A stretch of 64,000 nucleotides of DNA, taken from NCBI GenBank assembly GCA_907165275.2, contig OU015651.1, positions 3,370,501 to 3,434,500 on the forward strand, given 5' to 3'. This document shows positions 13,501-28,500 of the stretch, in pieces (within the stretch, counting starts at the first letter, position 1; each line of letters opens with the position of its first letter). A model generated the notes under the pieces. That model saw nothing but the letters and a program-made list of their open reading frames with translations. It was not told the DNA's origin and made no database searches. The DNA is from Zygaena filipendulae. Taxonomy: Eukaryota > Arthropoda > Insecta > Lepidoptera > Zygaenidae. Position numbers and translations under genes: made by a program.

Positions 13501-16500
13501 ATACATATTATACGTATATATGTATAGATATTAATAAGATAATATACTATTAAGAGGTAAAGTTTGTGAGGTTGTAGGGGGTAATCTCTGGAGCTACTCT
13601 GGATCATCTGGAACGATTTTCAAAATTCTTTACCAATAGAAAGTTGACTAGTGTTCTTGACTGTCATAGGGTACTTCTTATCCCGGAATTCCTGCGGGAA
13701 CTCCGAAATGATCGCGGGTGAAACAAGTTGTGAGGTCTCACGCCGTACCTTGTTGTCGGCGCGCGGCGCGGCGGGCGGGGGCGGCGCGGGCGGCGCGGCG
13801 GGCGCGGGCGGCGGGTGCGGCGCGCAGATGGCCGCCTGCAGCAGCTGCAGCACGGTGGGCGCCACGTGCGGGTGCAGGCGCCGCGCCACGCGCACCAGCC
13901 ACGGCAGCGCCTCCGGCCGCCCCGTCAGGCACGTGTGCTGCCAGTTGCCGGTGCGCGCGCTCACTATCTCCGCGCACGCCTGCACCACAGCGGTAATAGC
14001 ACGCACGTTTATTTACACGTGAAAATAGGCGAGTGCAGTAAATTTTAGTTTTCAGTCCGCCGTGTTGATTAAAAAAAAAATTGGATAAGTACATATTATG
14101 TTTCCTTTTTTTACTTAATTTAAAAATAAAGGCAATAAGTACATTGAGACGAAATGTGGCGTGACATCACTATCTTATCTAATATATATAAATCACGTGT
14201 CACGTTGTTTGTGCGCGATGGACTCCGAAACTACTGAACGGATTTTGATAAAATTTTGCAACCATTTATAATTTGGTCCAACTTAAAAGATAGGATTGTT
14301 TTTATCCCGGAATTCCCTCGGGAACTGAAGGACATAGAGTACTTTTTTCCCGCAACCTCCGCGGGAACTCCGAAATTACCGCGGATGAAATCGCGGGGGA
14401 CAGCTAGTATTTATATAAATTTTCATTAATGTGAAAAAGCAAAATACACGTGTCTATAATTTTTTTATTTTCTAACTGACGGACTAATTAGAATTTGGAT
14501 TTTCATAAGCCGGCAACAACCATGCCTATTGGTACACAATGACTTCTTCATCGTTGTCATTGACGCCGACGCTAAATAATATGTAAGTTGCCTTATGTAG
14601 CTACAGTTAATGTTCAATCTTATGTTGCATATTTATATCGATTGATACAACTTTTGTGCTAAATGCTGTAACAGTTAACTCCTACTTCAATCAATGCGGA
14701 TTTTGACTAAATCCACTTCCACTTCACTTCACAACACACAGATCTACTTGATCCCACACTATAAGCTTGTGTTGTGGAAACCAAGCAAACGTGGTATACA
14801 CCAGTGGCGAAGGGTGAAATATTGAGAGAGGCAAGCCGGAAATCTATTTGGTACCTACTATATATACGTAATTTCAACTTATTAAACTATCTACTTACCG
14901 CAAATAGGTACCTAATTTCAACGTACGTCTGCGTAACTGCTTTCACTATCACTACACACAACAAAAAAAAGTCCAGCTTTAATACTAATCACTATTTAAT
15001 ACCAAGAAATAAATTCTAATACGTGACACTAACTAACAAATTCAAATTTTAAATTTTTTCGTCATAAACTCAAGTTGTCTGTCAACAGTCATCTCAGAAT
15101 GTCCGCTTCGTTTCGAATTTCTAGGACCAATAAGGATATTTGTTGAGACAGTAATAGAAAATGCGTGCGCGTGAGTGAAATGGAGAGAGTAACTCGATTT
15201 GTAGCGGCTTACCAAAGTAGCTATTTTAGCCGGCTGCCTGCGACCTTGATGTGACGTCATGGCATTATTTTGTATGGAAGTTTAACTGCCAAAAAGCCGA
15301 TCGCGCCAGCGGCTTGTTTTATAACAATTTATTGTTGAAGAGCAAATTTTGTTGATAGTTTAGGCGTTTTGTAATGTTTTCTACTCAGTAGAGATAATTT
15401 TTGTAGTATTTCAGTAGATTCTACTGAAATACTTACTACAAAAAATTACTGATTGTGCCATTTCTAAATTACGGTAGAGAGAGTGGTTGTGTTCCCAACT
15501 TCTGAAGGGAAGCCGGTGGGAATCGGCTTGTATGGTACCTTCGCCACTGGTATACACTACATATTATACATCTATATATTATACCATAAAAATATAAACA
15601 CACCCAGACTGGAAAGCGGAACCCTGTTCGTCACACAAAGTCCACCCCCACCAGGAATCGAACCCGGAACCTCTCGATTAGCGCGTAGGCATGGTGACCT
15701 ACTTCGCCAATCGGGTCGTCAATATCAAATCAAATCTAAATCTTGTGCCACATGTATTGCTGCAGTCGGTCGTAGGAACTAAAGAACTAGCGCACCGCGG
15801 TGTGGTAGCGACTGGCGTCGGCCATTGTATATAAGTAATATATGGGTGTGTATATATATATCTATAGTATAATATATATGTAATAATATGCGTTTGCTTG
15901 GTTTCCACGACACAAGCTTATAGCTTAGTGTGGGATCAAGTAGATCTGTGTGTTGTGAAGTGGATTATTATTATTATTATATAAGTATATAATGTGACCT
16001 TGAGATGTTCCATGATGAGCACGAGCTTGTCGTAGGTGGGCTCGTTGACGAGCAGCGCGCAGGTGGCGTCGAGGTGCGTGTCGAGCGCGTGCACGTCGCG
16101 CAGCTGCCGGTAGCGCTCGCGCGTGCCGCACAGCAGCAGCAGCAGCTTGCGCACTTGCTTCCTGCATGCGTACGCGCATCGCACACCAACACAACGTTAA
16201 TAAATACAATATTACACTAGTACGACTACATATGATAATATTATAATTAGGGTGGGCATATACGGCAAAAATCACTACTCCCAATAGTTGAATAAAAATA
16301 CTTGACTTAATATTTGACTTTGCATAACCTCCATGATTCGTGATAAGACGTGTACCCTTTTGAAAACTAGGTCGCCGTCAGTATCGATAGTTTTGAATCA
16401 ACATCGTACCAGTCCTTCCAATCTGAGTACAGGGGAGAAAATGACAAAGAGAGAGAAACATTTTGTCACATAATATAATACAGAGTGTACACGTTAAATT

Positions 16501-19500
16501 TGTGTAGACGATTATTTCGAAAAATTTAAAGATATTGCAAACTTTTATCGTGACTTAGAAGACTAAGGGCTTAATGAAACAAAAAAACACTGGAAAAAAA
16601 ACGCTGTGTGTTCAGAATTCGCACTTTTGCAGGGATGCGAGGTTTGAAATGGCAGGTCCAGTATTTATTTCTGTTAACAAAAATATTGCTAGTAAATAAA
16701 TGAACGGCGAACCTCAACGGCGTGTGCTGGTTCATCATATACTCGCAGAGCAGCGAGCGCCACTTGGCGTCGAAGTGCGACGGGTCGCAGTGCTTGTGTA
16801 TCTGGCAGGGCAGCCGCAGCGCCATCTCCATCAGCAGCTGCGGGTAGTTGTCGAACACGTCCAGCGCGTGACCTGGACACGCAAGTAGGATAAGGCAACA
16901 ATACAAACTCAACTCTAACTGTGCGATTATAGGAATGCATTTAGCGTGTCGATACGCACTTTTAACGTACTCCTTGACGAAGAAAGGCTGCATGTCCGGC
17001 AAGGGTTGCGGCGGCTGCGGCTTGAGTAGTTGTTGTCCGGGTGGTGTGGTGGTACCGTCTAATAAAGAAAAATAAACACTTGATAAAATGCTAAGACAAA
17101 TAGAAGAACAGTTTTGACGTAAGAACCTCAAATCATCGGTACCTTTAGACAGGCATTAATTAACGCTACTCAAAGATAAGGTTTATCTTTATTCACTACG
17201 TTTTGTAGTGTAACGCAGAATATCTTTAAGACCGTATTCAAATTGAATAGCGTGTCAATAATACGGGCTTTAGTACGTACTAGACGGAGAGCATCTAGTG
17301 ACATAGGTATGTAAAAACTAGTGTGAGTATACAGTAAGAATGAATTCGTATTCAAACTCTTCAAGTATTCCTGCTAATAGTAAAAATTAATATAAAAACA
17401 GAGAAAACTTTACCAAAAACACAGGTCTAAGTGAGTACATAACTTATTGGCGTAGCACCGGTGACAATAGAAAGGAAAGGGGTGGTGAATTACCTTTAGG
17501 TATCCATCAGCTCGCTGGGTTTTTCTATGCGCTCATTTCCGTGATTAATTTAGTTATATCAGTTTTAGATAAATTGTAACAAGAATTGAATAACTGAACA
17601 CATTCTTTGAATAAGTTCCTAACTTATAGCTACTGTATAGGTTGGCGAGTCTCACTGTTGTTCTTCTTCCAGTAGGGCTGCAGCTGCGCGAGCACGCGGT
17701 AGCAGTGCGCGGGCGCGCCGGCGCGCACCAGCGCGGCGGCGGCGAGGCGCGACACGTGCGCCGCGCACGCCGCGCCGCACACCTCCGCGCGGTGCGCCGC
17801 CGCCCCGCCCCCGCCCCCGCCCCCACTCGCACCCCCGCCCCCACCGGACGACGACGAGCCCGTCTTCCAGCGCGCCATCAGCACACCTACACCACAGTGG
17901 GCAATTTATTCACTACTAACTGGTCCCCGCAGTTTCACTATCCCAGCGGGTACCCTAAGAGCCAACCCACACGGTGCGGCGCGGCTCAGGTACGGCGCTG
18001 AGCGGCGCCGCTGCGGTAAATTGCATGTAAAAATGCGTCGTGGTCACACGGCGCCTTGCGGCGCGCTGCGGTGCCGAGCCGCGCTCGCTTCGGAGTAGAG
18101 ACGAGGCGGGGAGGGGAGTAAGCGGCTCGCTGTTGTTTGTCCTGTTCTGTCACGTAGCGATGGGCATGCCTACTCTTTTTGTCGCCGCGCTGCCCGTGTG
18201 GTCGTCAATGCAGCGAAATGGATTGCGGCGCGGCGCCACGCCGCATTCGTGTGGTTTAGCACTAAATCCTTTTCTGTTCCCTCGACAACTGGTATGCCAA
18301 ATTTCATGATGATCGGTTCAGTAGTTGGGGCGTGAAAGCGTAACAAACAAACTCACATTCGCATTTATTAGTTTATTTATTTATTTTAATAAATAACAAA
18401 CAAACTCATATCGCATATAAAAGCGAAAGGTAACGGACTAAATACGAAACTACTTGACCTATGAAGCTCATATTTGATAGGTACTTTGAGTCGTGCTCAA
18501 ACGTAATACTCACTAAGGAGCCGCATGATGACAAGCTGCAGCTCACGCCTGTTGGTGCGCTGGTGCACGGGCGGGACTTCTTCCAGATTTTCCATATCCA
18601 GCTCCGAGACGAGCGTCTCCTGTAGCCGCTCCAGGACCACGCGGTCGCCTTCCAAACTCGAATCCAAGTCGCCGGCCAGCATGAGGACCACCTTGACGCG
18701 CCACAAAAATAGTTTTGGTTAACATATTGAAAATGCTTATTATTTAAATTTCCTTGCACGTAGTGGAATACGAGTAAAGCTGTCACCGAAATGGTTATAA
18801 GAAAATATGAAGTAAGTAGTAGTAGCCTTGTCGTGAGTGGTGTGCAGCGCTTTACCTGCACGAAGGGTATGGCGCGCACGCCGGGCAGCGCGCGCAGCGT
18901 GGGCAGCGCGTCCAGCGCGGCGCCCAGCAGCGCCAGCCGCAGCGCGTGCAGCCGCCGCGCCTCCGCCTCCGCCTCGGCGCTGCGCCCCGCGCCCGCCGCG
19001 CCCGCGCCCGCGCCCGCCCCGCCGCCCGCGCCTGCGCCGCCCGCCGGCTGGGACGACGTCGATGGACCCGCTGCTGGGTGAGCGAACAACATAATCAGAA
19101 CACGAAAACAAAAAACTCCTAAACTTACGGAAGTTTCACTAGGTTGGAATTACCGAATTGGTGATGTATGTTCCTTTATTGCTGAAAATCATCGGCATTA
19201 AGATGGGTGGGGCTGAATTACATTCTGAGCATGATTTCCAGGGTTTTCAATTATGAAAATCTCCCATGTACATCGGTTTGTTCGAAAATACAACCATGAT
19301 TTTTTTATGGTAAATATTAATAAACGAGAAGTTTTTTAATATTTGAACAAAAACAAAACATTTGTTGTATGAAAATGACATGACACGAATGATACTGATA
19401 GCTGTAATAATGTTAATTAAATGATGAAGAATATCTACAAAGAAAACAACGGATATTAAGTTGGTGTCATGAATAACTACTGTACTAGCCTGTTATTGAA

Positions 19501-22500
19501 ACAGGCGCGGCGGTCACGGCCGAAGGCATCGTTCCCGTCGAGGGAGCCGACGTCATTTCGCCTAGAACATTTTCGATTTTCAAATAACATTCAGAACCAT
19601 ATAGAGGGGGGAATTAATATGTATGCAGGTAAACAATCATTGATCGCATTTTCGTAATACTTATTGTAACTTTAGAGTGAGGTGTACAATCGGCATCAGA
19701 GATATGAAATCACTTTTGACAGTCCTTGAGCAAGTAATAAAGTTCAAAAGCTGTCAAAAGTGTTGACATGTTTTTGATGGTGACTACGGGTGTGAGTGAG
19801 GGGCGGGGAGGGTCGTGTGTAGTTACGAGTACGTAGTGTGTGCGCGCTGAGCACTCACCGTATGCGCTGCTGCGGCCGGAGACGCCGCCGATGCTGTCGG
19901 CGCCGGAGCCGCCGCTCTCGGAGCCCGCCGAGCCGGCCGCCTCCGCGGGCGATGTGCGCAGCGTGCTGCCGTCCGTCGCCGCCGTGCTGCCCTCGTCGTC
20001 CGACCTAAATAACGTTACAACATGCTTATCGTATACAGTGATCCTACCTCTCATGTTTTTTTTTATTCTTTCACTTACAGGAAGGTGCCGCGTTCTTGAG
20101 TGACATACTTTTTATCCTCCACGGAATTCGCTAGGGAACTCCGAAATTAACGAAAGTGAAACCGTGGGGGACCAACCAGTTCTACCTACTAAACTTAAAA
20201 TTATAAAACCTATTCCGAAATTTGTTTTTAATCGCGCCATATACACTTACAAGCGACGCGACAAACCGAAGCAAATCGTAAAAACTCACCTTCGCACTGA
20301 TGGCGAACGAAAACTCACATTTTAAAATACCCTAACACCAACCCTGTACATACATTACATTACACTACACGCTAAGTTAAGCTTGTAATACGATTCAATC
20401 ACTTCAAATAGAGAGCATAATATACACATATTCCCAATGATGTCTATACGTAGGTATATCTAATATCGTACATATTGTAAACAACAAATATTTATATTTT
20501 TAACTAGCTGACCCGCGCGGTTACACCCGCGATAATTTCGAAGTTCCCGCGGAAATGTTCCATACAAACTTTGCAACCCCTTTTCATCCCCTTAGGGGTG
20601 GAATTTCAAAAAATCATTTCTTATCGGATGCCTACGTCATAAAAAGAACACGCCCTCCAAATTTCAGGTCTCTACGATCAGCGGTTTGGGCTGTACGTCG
20701 ATCCATCAGTCATTCAGGACAAAGGATTTTATATATATAGATATCGCTCATCTTTAAGACGCGGCATGGAGGCACGGGAGTCGGGACTCACCCGGGCGGC
20801 GACGCGGTGGCGTCGCTGAAGCCGGGCGCGGGCGGTGGGGGCGCCGAGGGGGCGGCGGAGGCGGCGGGCGCGGCGGGCGCGCGCGGCGCCTCCTGCTCCT
20901 GCAGCGACAGCGCAATGGCCAGCTCCACCATCGTCTCGTCGTCCGCGTCCGGCTGGATGTCCACCAGCAGCGCCTCCAGGGCTGGCAGCGAGAACCACTC
21001 TTATAGGTTTAGATGCGTTACACTGCTGGCGTTAAATGCAATCGGTCCGCCGATATCGTGGCCGAGTTATAGCGAATAAACGGACGTTAATTTAATCGTT
21101 GAGAGTTGTGGGTTCGATGTTCAATAATGACAGTCAACAAGATAGATAAAGTTGATCGTGGTTCGGGCGGTAACATGTCCGTGTAGTCATTAATATCCAC
21201 CAAAGCACAAGATGTTTCTAGTTTGAGTTTAGACAAATGAATATCCTTCGAACTAAGTAAATACATATGCGTTTATGCCAATATATTCTACATAGAAACA
21301 TTAGTTGTAACGACACAAGAAAATACAAATAAAGATGTTACAAAATATAAAACACAAAAACCAATCCTTTTTAGACGTCAAACGATTTTAAACTTCGACT
21401 TTGAAATGCATGTTATTGCAACATTGACATAGCTGCACCGATTTGAATAAAACTTGGTACACGTTCGCTGGGAGATGTTCTATGGTAAACATACCACCGT
21501 CCGGGGCGATGAGCACCATCGGCTCCAACGTGTCGTCCACGTCCATGTACTGGTTGTCGTGCGGGTCGTCGCGGGTCGCGCTCAGGTCGGACTCGGAGGC
21601 GACCACCTCGGCGATCGAGCTGGTCGGCTGGGCCGTTGTCACCGACGAGCCGGCACCTTACCGTCGCAGAGAAAACCATATTCTAACAAGCTGTGCCCCG
21701 CAGTTAGTAGCCTAATTTACTTCTTATAACATCAGCTAATTAGCAATGAAACTCCCATCAAAATAAGTAACGGATATATTTTAATTTTGTGTCTTTGATA
21801 GGTAAATACGTAAAATAGGAACCCAGCTTTTTAACTGTCCAAAAAATGTGATTATATTTTTACCAGGCGTATTCGGTGGCGACGGTATGTAGACGCGTCG
21901 TCGCTTCACTTTGGGCCGCAATACTCGCATCAGGGCCGTTTTTGTGCCGAAGCTGATGCTCTGGTCCTCAGCCAGCAAAAATGACAGGTACACTTGATTC
22001 CCAAAATCGATCTGACAAAAAATAGCATATATTAATATTATATCTACTGTAACTACTTGAGCGCTATTCTTATAAGACCCATAACAATAAAAGTTATACA
22101 AACTCGAAACGTCAAAAAAAATCTTCATTTTTCAGCGAAACGTACGACTTAATCGAGACTTTTAAGAGCGTATCTTTAAAGTAGCATTTATTAGTGCCGG
22201 CCTTAGCACTTGGCCACAGTCCTGGTAATCGTGAGGAAGTTTATTATCACTAGTAGCTGCCCTCCCCGCGGTTTCTATCGTACCCTATCTGCTATTCGGA
22301 GACCTAAATAACTTGTACAGCAAATGACAGTTTCTCCCAGAGGTTTCACGAGCATGAATTTCGTTATTTCCGCGGGAACTCTGATAAATTCGTTAGTTTT
22401 GTATAGCGATAACGATTATAGATCGACTTATGTTCTTTTACAATTTGTCAAAAACACTACTTGTATATATTTTCTGTATGAATGCTATATGACTTAAATT

Positions 22501-25500
22501 CAGATCAAAATGGAAATTTAGCTGTAAGGTTTCCGAAATAAATAAAACAAAAAAATAAAATAAATTAAAAATAAACTCGTCTAAGGGGACAGCAGTTGCA
22601 TAGATTACTTACTCTCTGGCACCTACATGCTAACATACAAACTACCACGTTATAACATCAGTGTAGATGACAACAACACTCACGCAGTCGTTGTCCCCGT
22701 GCAGCTGGTACGCGTGCACGACGTCGGCGAGCGCGTGCAGCGTCTGCTCGGCGTGGCGCAGGCCGTACGCGAGCACGGCGGGCGGGCCGCCGGGCGCGGC
22801 GCGGCACCCGGCCAGCCGCCACGCGACGCTCGCCAGCAGCGCGATCAGGTGCGGCTGCCTCTCGCCCCCGCCGCCACAGCCCCCGCCGCACTCCGCCAGC
22901 GACTGAGAGCTGCTAGACGCCGACGCCGACGGCGATGAAGGTGAGCCTCTCCACAGCGACGACCAATCGCCTGTTGGCAACGTTTAAGCGTCTTAACATT
23001 AGGGAAGAAAAGGAGGCTCGACTTTCCATTGGGTGTAAGACTTTTTTTCTATTATTCAAAAGGAGAAAAAGCTACAGATTTTCGCTGAATTAAAGAGCAT
23101 TTTTTTTGTTCATCATTTTGTTCAAACTAAAGTTGTATACTGCTGATGATTATAGACATTTAGGCATGATACGTTAAAACCAATATCAAAAATTAAAAAA
23201 TACACAGTCGAACATAGAACATCCTCTTTTTTTGAAGTCGGTTAATAAAATAAGCAAAATTATCAGTAACACTCGATAGGACGCCAAATATCAACAATTC
23301 ATCCTTTTATACTTCGTATTCGCTTCACTTCGCGGGCACGCTAACACACATTTAGCGGTTTATAAATCAGTCTAGTTGACAATCCATAATATAACGTGAT
23401 ATAACTATTGCGTCGTTTAGTTTTCTACAGCGATAAAGATTATTATTATAAATAATCATCAACTCGGCTAAGGGAGCAGTAGTGGTATAGTAGTGTATTG
23501 TTACCGTCCGCGGGCCGCTGCGGCGTGGGCGCGGTGTAGCTGACGAGGTGGTGCGGCCGCGCCACGGCCACGCCGCGCGCCAGCAGCACCAGCCGGAAGT
23601 ACGCCTCGGGGTCGATGTTGCGCGCGTCCGCCGTGTCGCGCAGCTCGCGCAGCGACGCGCACACGTACTTCAGTATCGCCTGGTCCTACATTACATACAA
23701 ACATAGCGTATGAGCGACGTTAGTTATCTAAGATCTATACTAACATTGTAAACAGGTGAAACTGAACCGATTTTGAAAGTTCTGACACTCGTTAGCCCTG
23801 AGTGACATAAGGTACTTTTATCCCAATATTCTCTGGAGGAACACTGAAATTACCGCGAGTGAAACGGCGAGGGACAGCTAATTACTATAAACGAGTACGT
23901 CTCGGTGATTTTGTTGCTGGAATTTAGAAGTATGGCTATGATAAAGACGTAAAGGAGAGGAGAAACTTGAGAAATTTAATTTTTAAACCGATTCGTCAAA
24001 TATTTTTTGTTCAAAATCTCGCATGACGTTAAAACGGCCACACTTATGTTTGCATTGCGATAAATAAATGTATCGCACATGGTGTCTACTGTCTAGTGAC
24101 GTAAGTGTAAGTGTGTTAAAGATTAACGATCGGTGGTTGGTAATCACTGGTCGGTGATCGGCGGACGGTGGTTCGTGATTGGCGGTTGGTGTGGTAGATG
24201 GTCGATAGTCACCTTGTACTGGTGGTAGTGCGCGTGGTGCACGGCGCGCAACAAGCACTGCGCGCGCGCGTGCAGCAGCGGCGAGGCGGGCGCGCACAGC
24301 AGCCGGCGCGCCGCCTCCGCGCCGCCCTCCGCGCCGCCGGCCGCCGCCGCCGCGCCCAGCGCGCCCGCCCCCAGCTCCATGGCCTCGAGCGCCGCGCACG
24401 CCAGCCGCTCTAGCGAGCTCGGCTTCCATGACCCACTGCCGCCCTCGGCCTCCTGTGCCCCACATGCCAAACATTACTGATGTTTTACAATTTCATTGGT
24501 CGAGAAATATGAGGAACTCTTTAGATTGAAACTACGCTTAGTTGCTTTGTGTTTGTGGTCTTTATCTCACCTGAGTAACTTTGCTAGATGACGGACATGC
24601 CGACGGATCTTCGTTTTCTTCAGGCCATCCGAATTGTTCTTTGTTTTTACCGTATACCTAAAAAACATAAAATCATTTACGATCATTCTGCTCATGATTC
24701 TATTTCTTTAAATACTATCAATTTATTTATGAGAACAACCTTGTTTTCGCGGAAGAAATTTACTCTCGACACTAAACTCAAATGTAAATAATAAAAAATA
24801 CAATATGTAAATGATGACAGTTGATTTTATTTCATATCTACAATGCTGATCCCAGCAGAATGATGCGCAAACTTGAACCTTAAATACCTTAACACAGTCG
24901 ACCATAGTGACCCCGTCGGGGTCTTGAGACGGGCCAAAGTTGATGACCAACTTTTTGTCTGATTGTAAAGATTCTTCTCGTGTCAGCGGTATGTCAAACC
25001 AGCGGTTACGCAGCACCATTGTCTGGATAGTACGCCCGTAAACCTAGAAAAATAAAAGAAAATATATAATAAATGTTTTAAATAAATAATCTATTTTAAG
25101 ACATATTGAACAATATAACTAATGCCAAGCAACCGGCATAAATTTACCTCAACATACGACGGCGTTCGAGCTACATCCAAGGTTCCGAGTAGAACTCGAA
25201 TGCCGCAAATGACCATACTTGAGTCTGAATTTACAATTTCCATTGAAAATCCACTCATTTTTGTCGAGACGACGTATAGGCCTGAAAACATTTACAGTCC
25301 ATTTATATCTAGACTAGACGAACTACAGAAACATGTTTTGATAGTTTAAAATTGAGAAACTCACCGGTAGTATTGAGACGGTGTTTGATCTGTGCAGTGT
25401 TGTACACCTGCAGGAGGTCATTTCCGCCAAACTCTATGTCAGTCATGGACTGGCAGTGCTCGAAGAAATCTATGGGAAACTGTGGCGCTCCGCTCGAGTT

Positions 25501-28500
25501 CGATTTCGTTGTGGTCTGAAATTGGACATGTTCTTTAGTAGACAAAACAATAGGTGCCATTGGCACATCGCCTTAATTAAACACGCGTTACCCTCTAAGA
25601 AGCCGTCGTGCTACCAGGCCAAGCACAGGGATAAACAACGGAACACTGGGATGAAACCGATGACATAAAGATTTTTTTGGAATATGTCATAACTAAACAT
25701 TATTATTTAAAATTATCAATGACGAAAAAAAAACTCATTTCTGGAGCCAACGACCCGGGTTTCAAAAGACCATAAATTAAATGAAATTACTTAAAATTCA
25801 ACTATAATACATATTGCAGAGACCTGTTGCGTCTTCCCCTTGGCGTGGTAGGCGATGACCCTCGGCTTGCGGCGCGGCGCGTGCTTGGGCTGTATGGCGG
25901 GCGACAGCCAGTAGCCGGTCTGCTCCGCGTTGGCGGTGAACATGCGCAGGCTGCCGTCCTCGCACAGCAGGATGAGCGTGCTCTTCTGCTCGCCGCCGCC
26001 GCCGCACCAGTGGCGCACCGCCACCATGTCCGTGATCTTCGCCTTGGCTGGCAGCACCTGACGAAAGGGCGACGACGGTTAAAAGGTTAAAATCTAAAGC
26101 TCACTATTTAACTTGCATTTTGTATTATTTCCTTGGGAAATCTTTTGTTCACCAGTCCGCTTAGCGAAGTTGATAATCTATGATCGTCACGCTACAGAAA
26201 AATAAGGAACTTAACGTCATGTCACGTGGTCACGAAAAAATCGTAGGCAATTTTTCGTGACCAATATGATATGAGGATGAGTTACGTAGTTTTTTATGGC
26301 GAAAACAATTAAAGAGAAACAGGAAATTATAGCGTCACTCACGTAAAATAATATATTATACATTTTATATCAGGATGAATAAAATGTACTTTGAACATCA
26401 ACATAATCAGCGTCTCAGTAGAGGTTGTGGTAAACAGGCTGGGGGCAAATCGTGCTAATTTTCAACAGTTTTCGTTTTGATAGTTAAGTTTACTTTTAAC
26501 AACCTACCAACCTATATCTGTAGTAGTGAGTGGTCACTCATTCTACTCGTGTACCTTGATCTCCTGCACGTATATGTTGTTGGGCGTGAGCATCATGACC
26601 ACCGGGTTGTTGGTGGCCTGCATGACGGCGGTGACGAGACCCGGGTGGCCGGGCACCTCGGCCCACTGGCACAGCGACTGCACGCCGCCCTGCTTGCCGC
26701 CGCCGCGGCCCCCGCCGCCGCCCTCCTTGGACGACGCGCTCGCCGTCAGCGTGATCATCGCCGTGCCTGCCAACCGCAACACGTATAGGATACTAAGGGT
26801 GCTTTTCCACCAGAGATGTACCATGCTATGGATGCGTTTGATATCCACCAATCATATTCATTGGTGCACATTGCTTAGCACTGGTGGAAACGGTATCAAA
26901 AAAAAAAATCTAAGATATGTTTTTTATGGAAGGATGCGTGCTATAGATGCCTGCTATGAGCCATCATGGCAGGACACGTGAGCGCCTCTCCCCTCACCGA
27001 GCCGCCCCCGCCGTTTCCCTACTATCGATACATAGCATAGCTCGAGATGCGCATTTTTCTCGCACAGCTACTTTGCGGCGGCGCATCTTTGTCGCACAGC
27101 TACCTAGCTTAGTATTGGTGGAAGCAGTCACATATTTTCGTAGCGTAGATTTCACATTTTCGCAGCATAGCTGCATAGCACATCTCTGGTGGAAAAGCAC
27201 TCTAATTGTTCGACACAGTTTTAGCTGCGTACCTCCGAAACTCAAAGAATGACTATGAATGAACTATCGTTTTGGCAAAACAAATTTTTACTGAATGCAT
27301 TTTATATTATCTATCTGTCGTTTAGTCTATCTGTTTGTTTGTTATTCGGATAATATACAAGAAAGTTTTTTTATACATAAGAATATCTTAAATTACCTTT
27401 AACACTGTCCTCGACCGTGTTCAGGGGCGCTAAGAAACTCTTGCCCTGGGCGTACGAGAAGAACAGCATCTTCAGGGTGTGCGAGTAATAGATGGAGACA
27501 CCGCCGCCACCGATCAGCCCAGCTACGTCCTGCGACAAAACCGTTGTCAAAACAGTTATAATGACACCGATCGCTATTGCGCTTCGTCTCTGCTATGACT
27601 TCATATTATCATTTTTGTGTCCAAAGATCAAAAGTTCAATTTTTCGTGACCACGTAACACGACTATACGTTATCATAGATTGTCAACTTGGTTGAGTGGG
27701 CTTAACTTTTGAGCTAAACACAGAAGAGTTGTCTGCAGGGTTAACTGCAAGCTCTTTCCGCCTGTGTAGTACTTGTATTAGCAGGGAGTTAAATTGGTCC
27801 GCTTGTATGGAGAGTTGCGGGTGTGCTTCGGCTGGCGAGTGTACCTGTATCTCGGGGTGGAGCACTTCGAGCGTGTTGGTGACGTAGAAGGTGCCGAGCG
27901 TGGCGCGCGACTCCTCGCTCATGGGCTGCCAGTAGATGTGGCCGGCGGAGCTCATGCACAGCATGTGCATCACGTCGTCCTGGTTCACGAACGTCACGTC
28001 GCGAACCTGCACATACATAGAGCGTAAAATTAAATGAATGACACAATAGGCGAGTGGTCAGTATTCGATTTACGCAGATATAGATAAGAGGTTTTATTTT
28101 TTAGAAGTCAGCTCTGTGATTAATTAGAGCGATAAAACTGTAACTAAACTGTAAGCCTGCCTCGTTCTTCAATAAATAAATAAGTACTGTGACTGAATAG
28201 TCAAATTACTGACTTATTTTTTATTTGAGAAAGCCATTTAAAATCAGAAGTAGGATCTAGTAAAATACAACTCTTTAGATAAAAAAAATAACAATAACCA
28301 ATACCTTTCCACTGGGTACAAGGAAATGATGCATTGGGTTGTTAAGGTCCTTGCTGAGGTCGAAGATTTTGACAAAGTCGGATGTAACGAGTGCCAACTG
28401 GGTCTGCGACCCCGGCAGCCAGATCGCCTTGATCACATAGTTGTTGCCCTCGAGGCCAGTGTTCACCACCAAGTGGTCCACCACAGCACCTGTTGAAAAC

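Noticed and set aside
13651..14022. Plus-strand ORFs over GC-rich stretches (also 18791-19081, 36551-36964, 22667-22906, 51269-51817)
   Set aside because: They lie antisense to confirmed UBR4 exons. GC-rich sequence lacks stop codons in several frames, and the peptides are Ala/Arg/Gly-rich with no family resemblance.
15650..15720. tRNA gene on the minus strand
   Set aside because: A- and B-box-like motifs are present, but no acceptor stem or anticodon arm can be folded, and it lies in a composite repeat. Treated as a SINE head.
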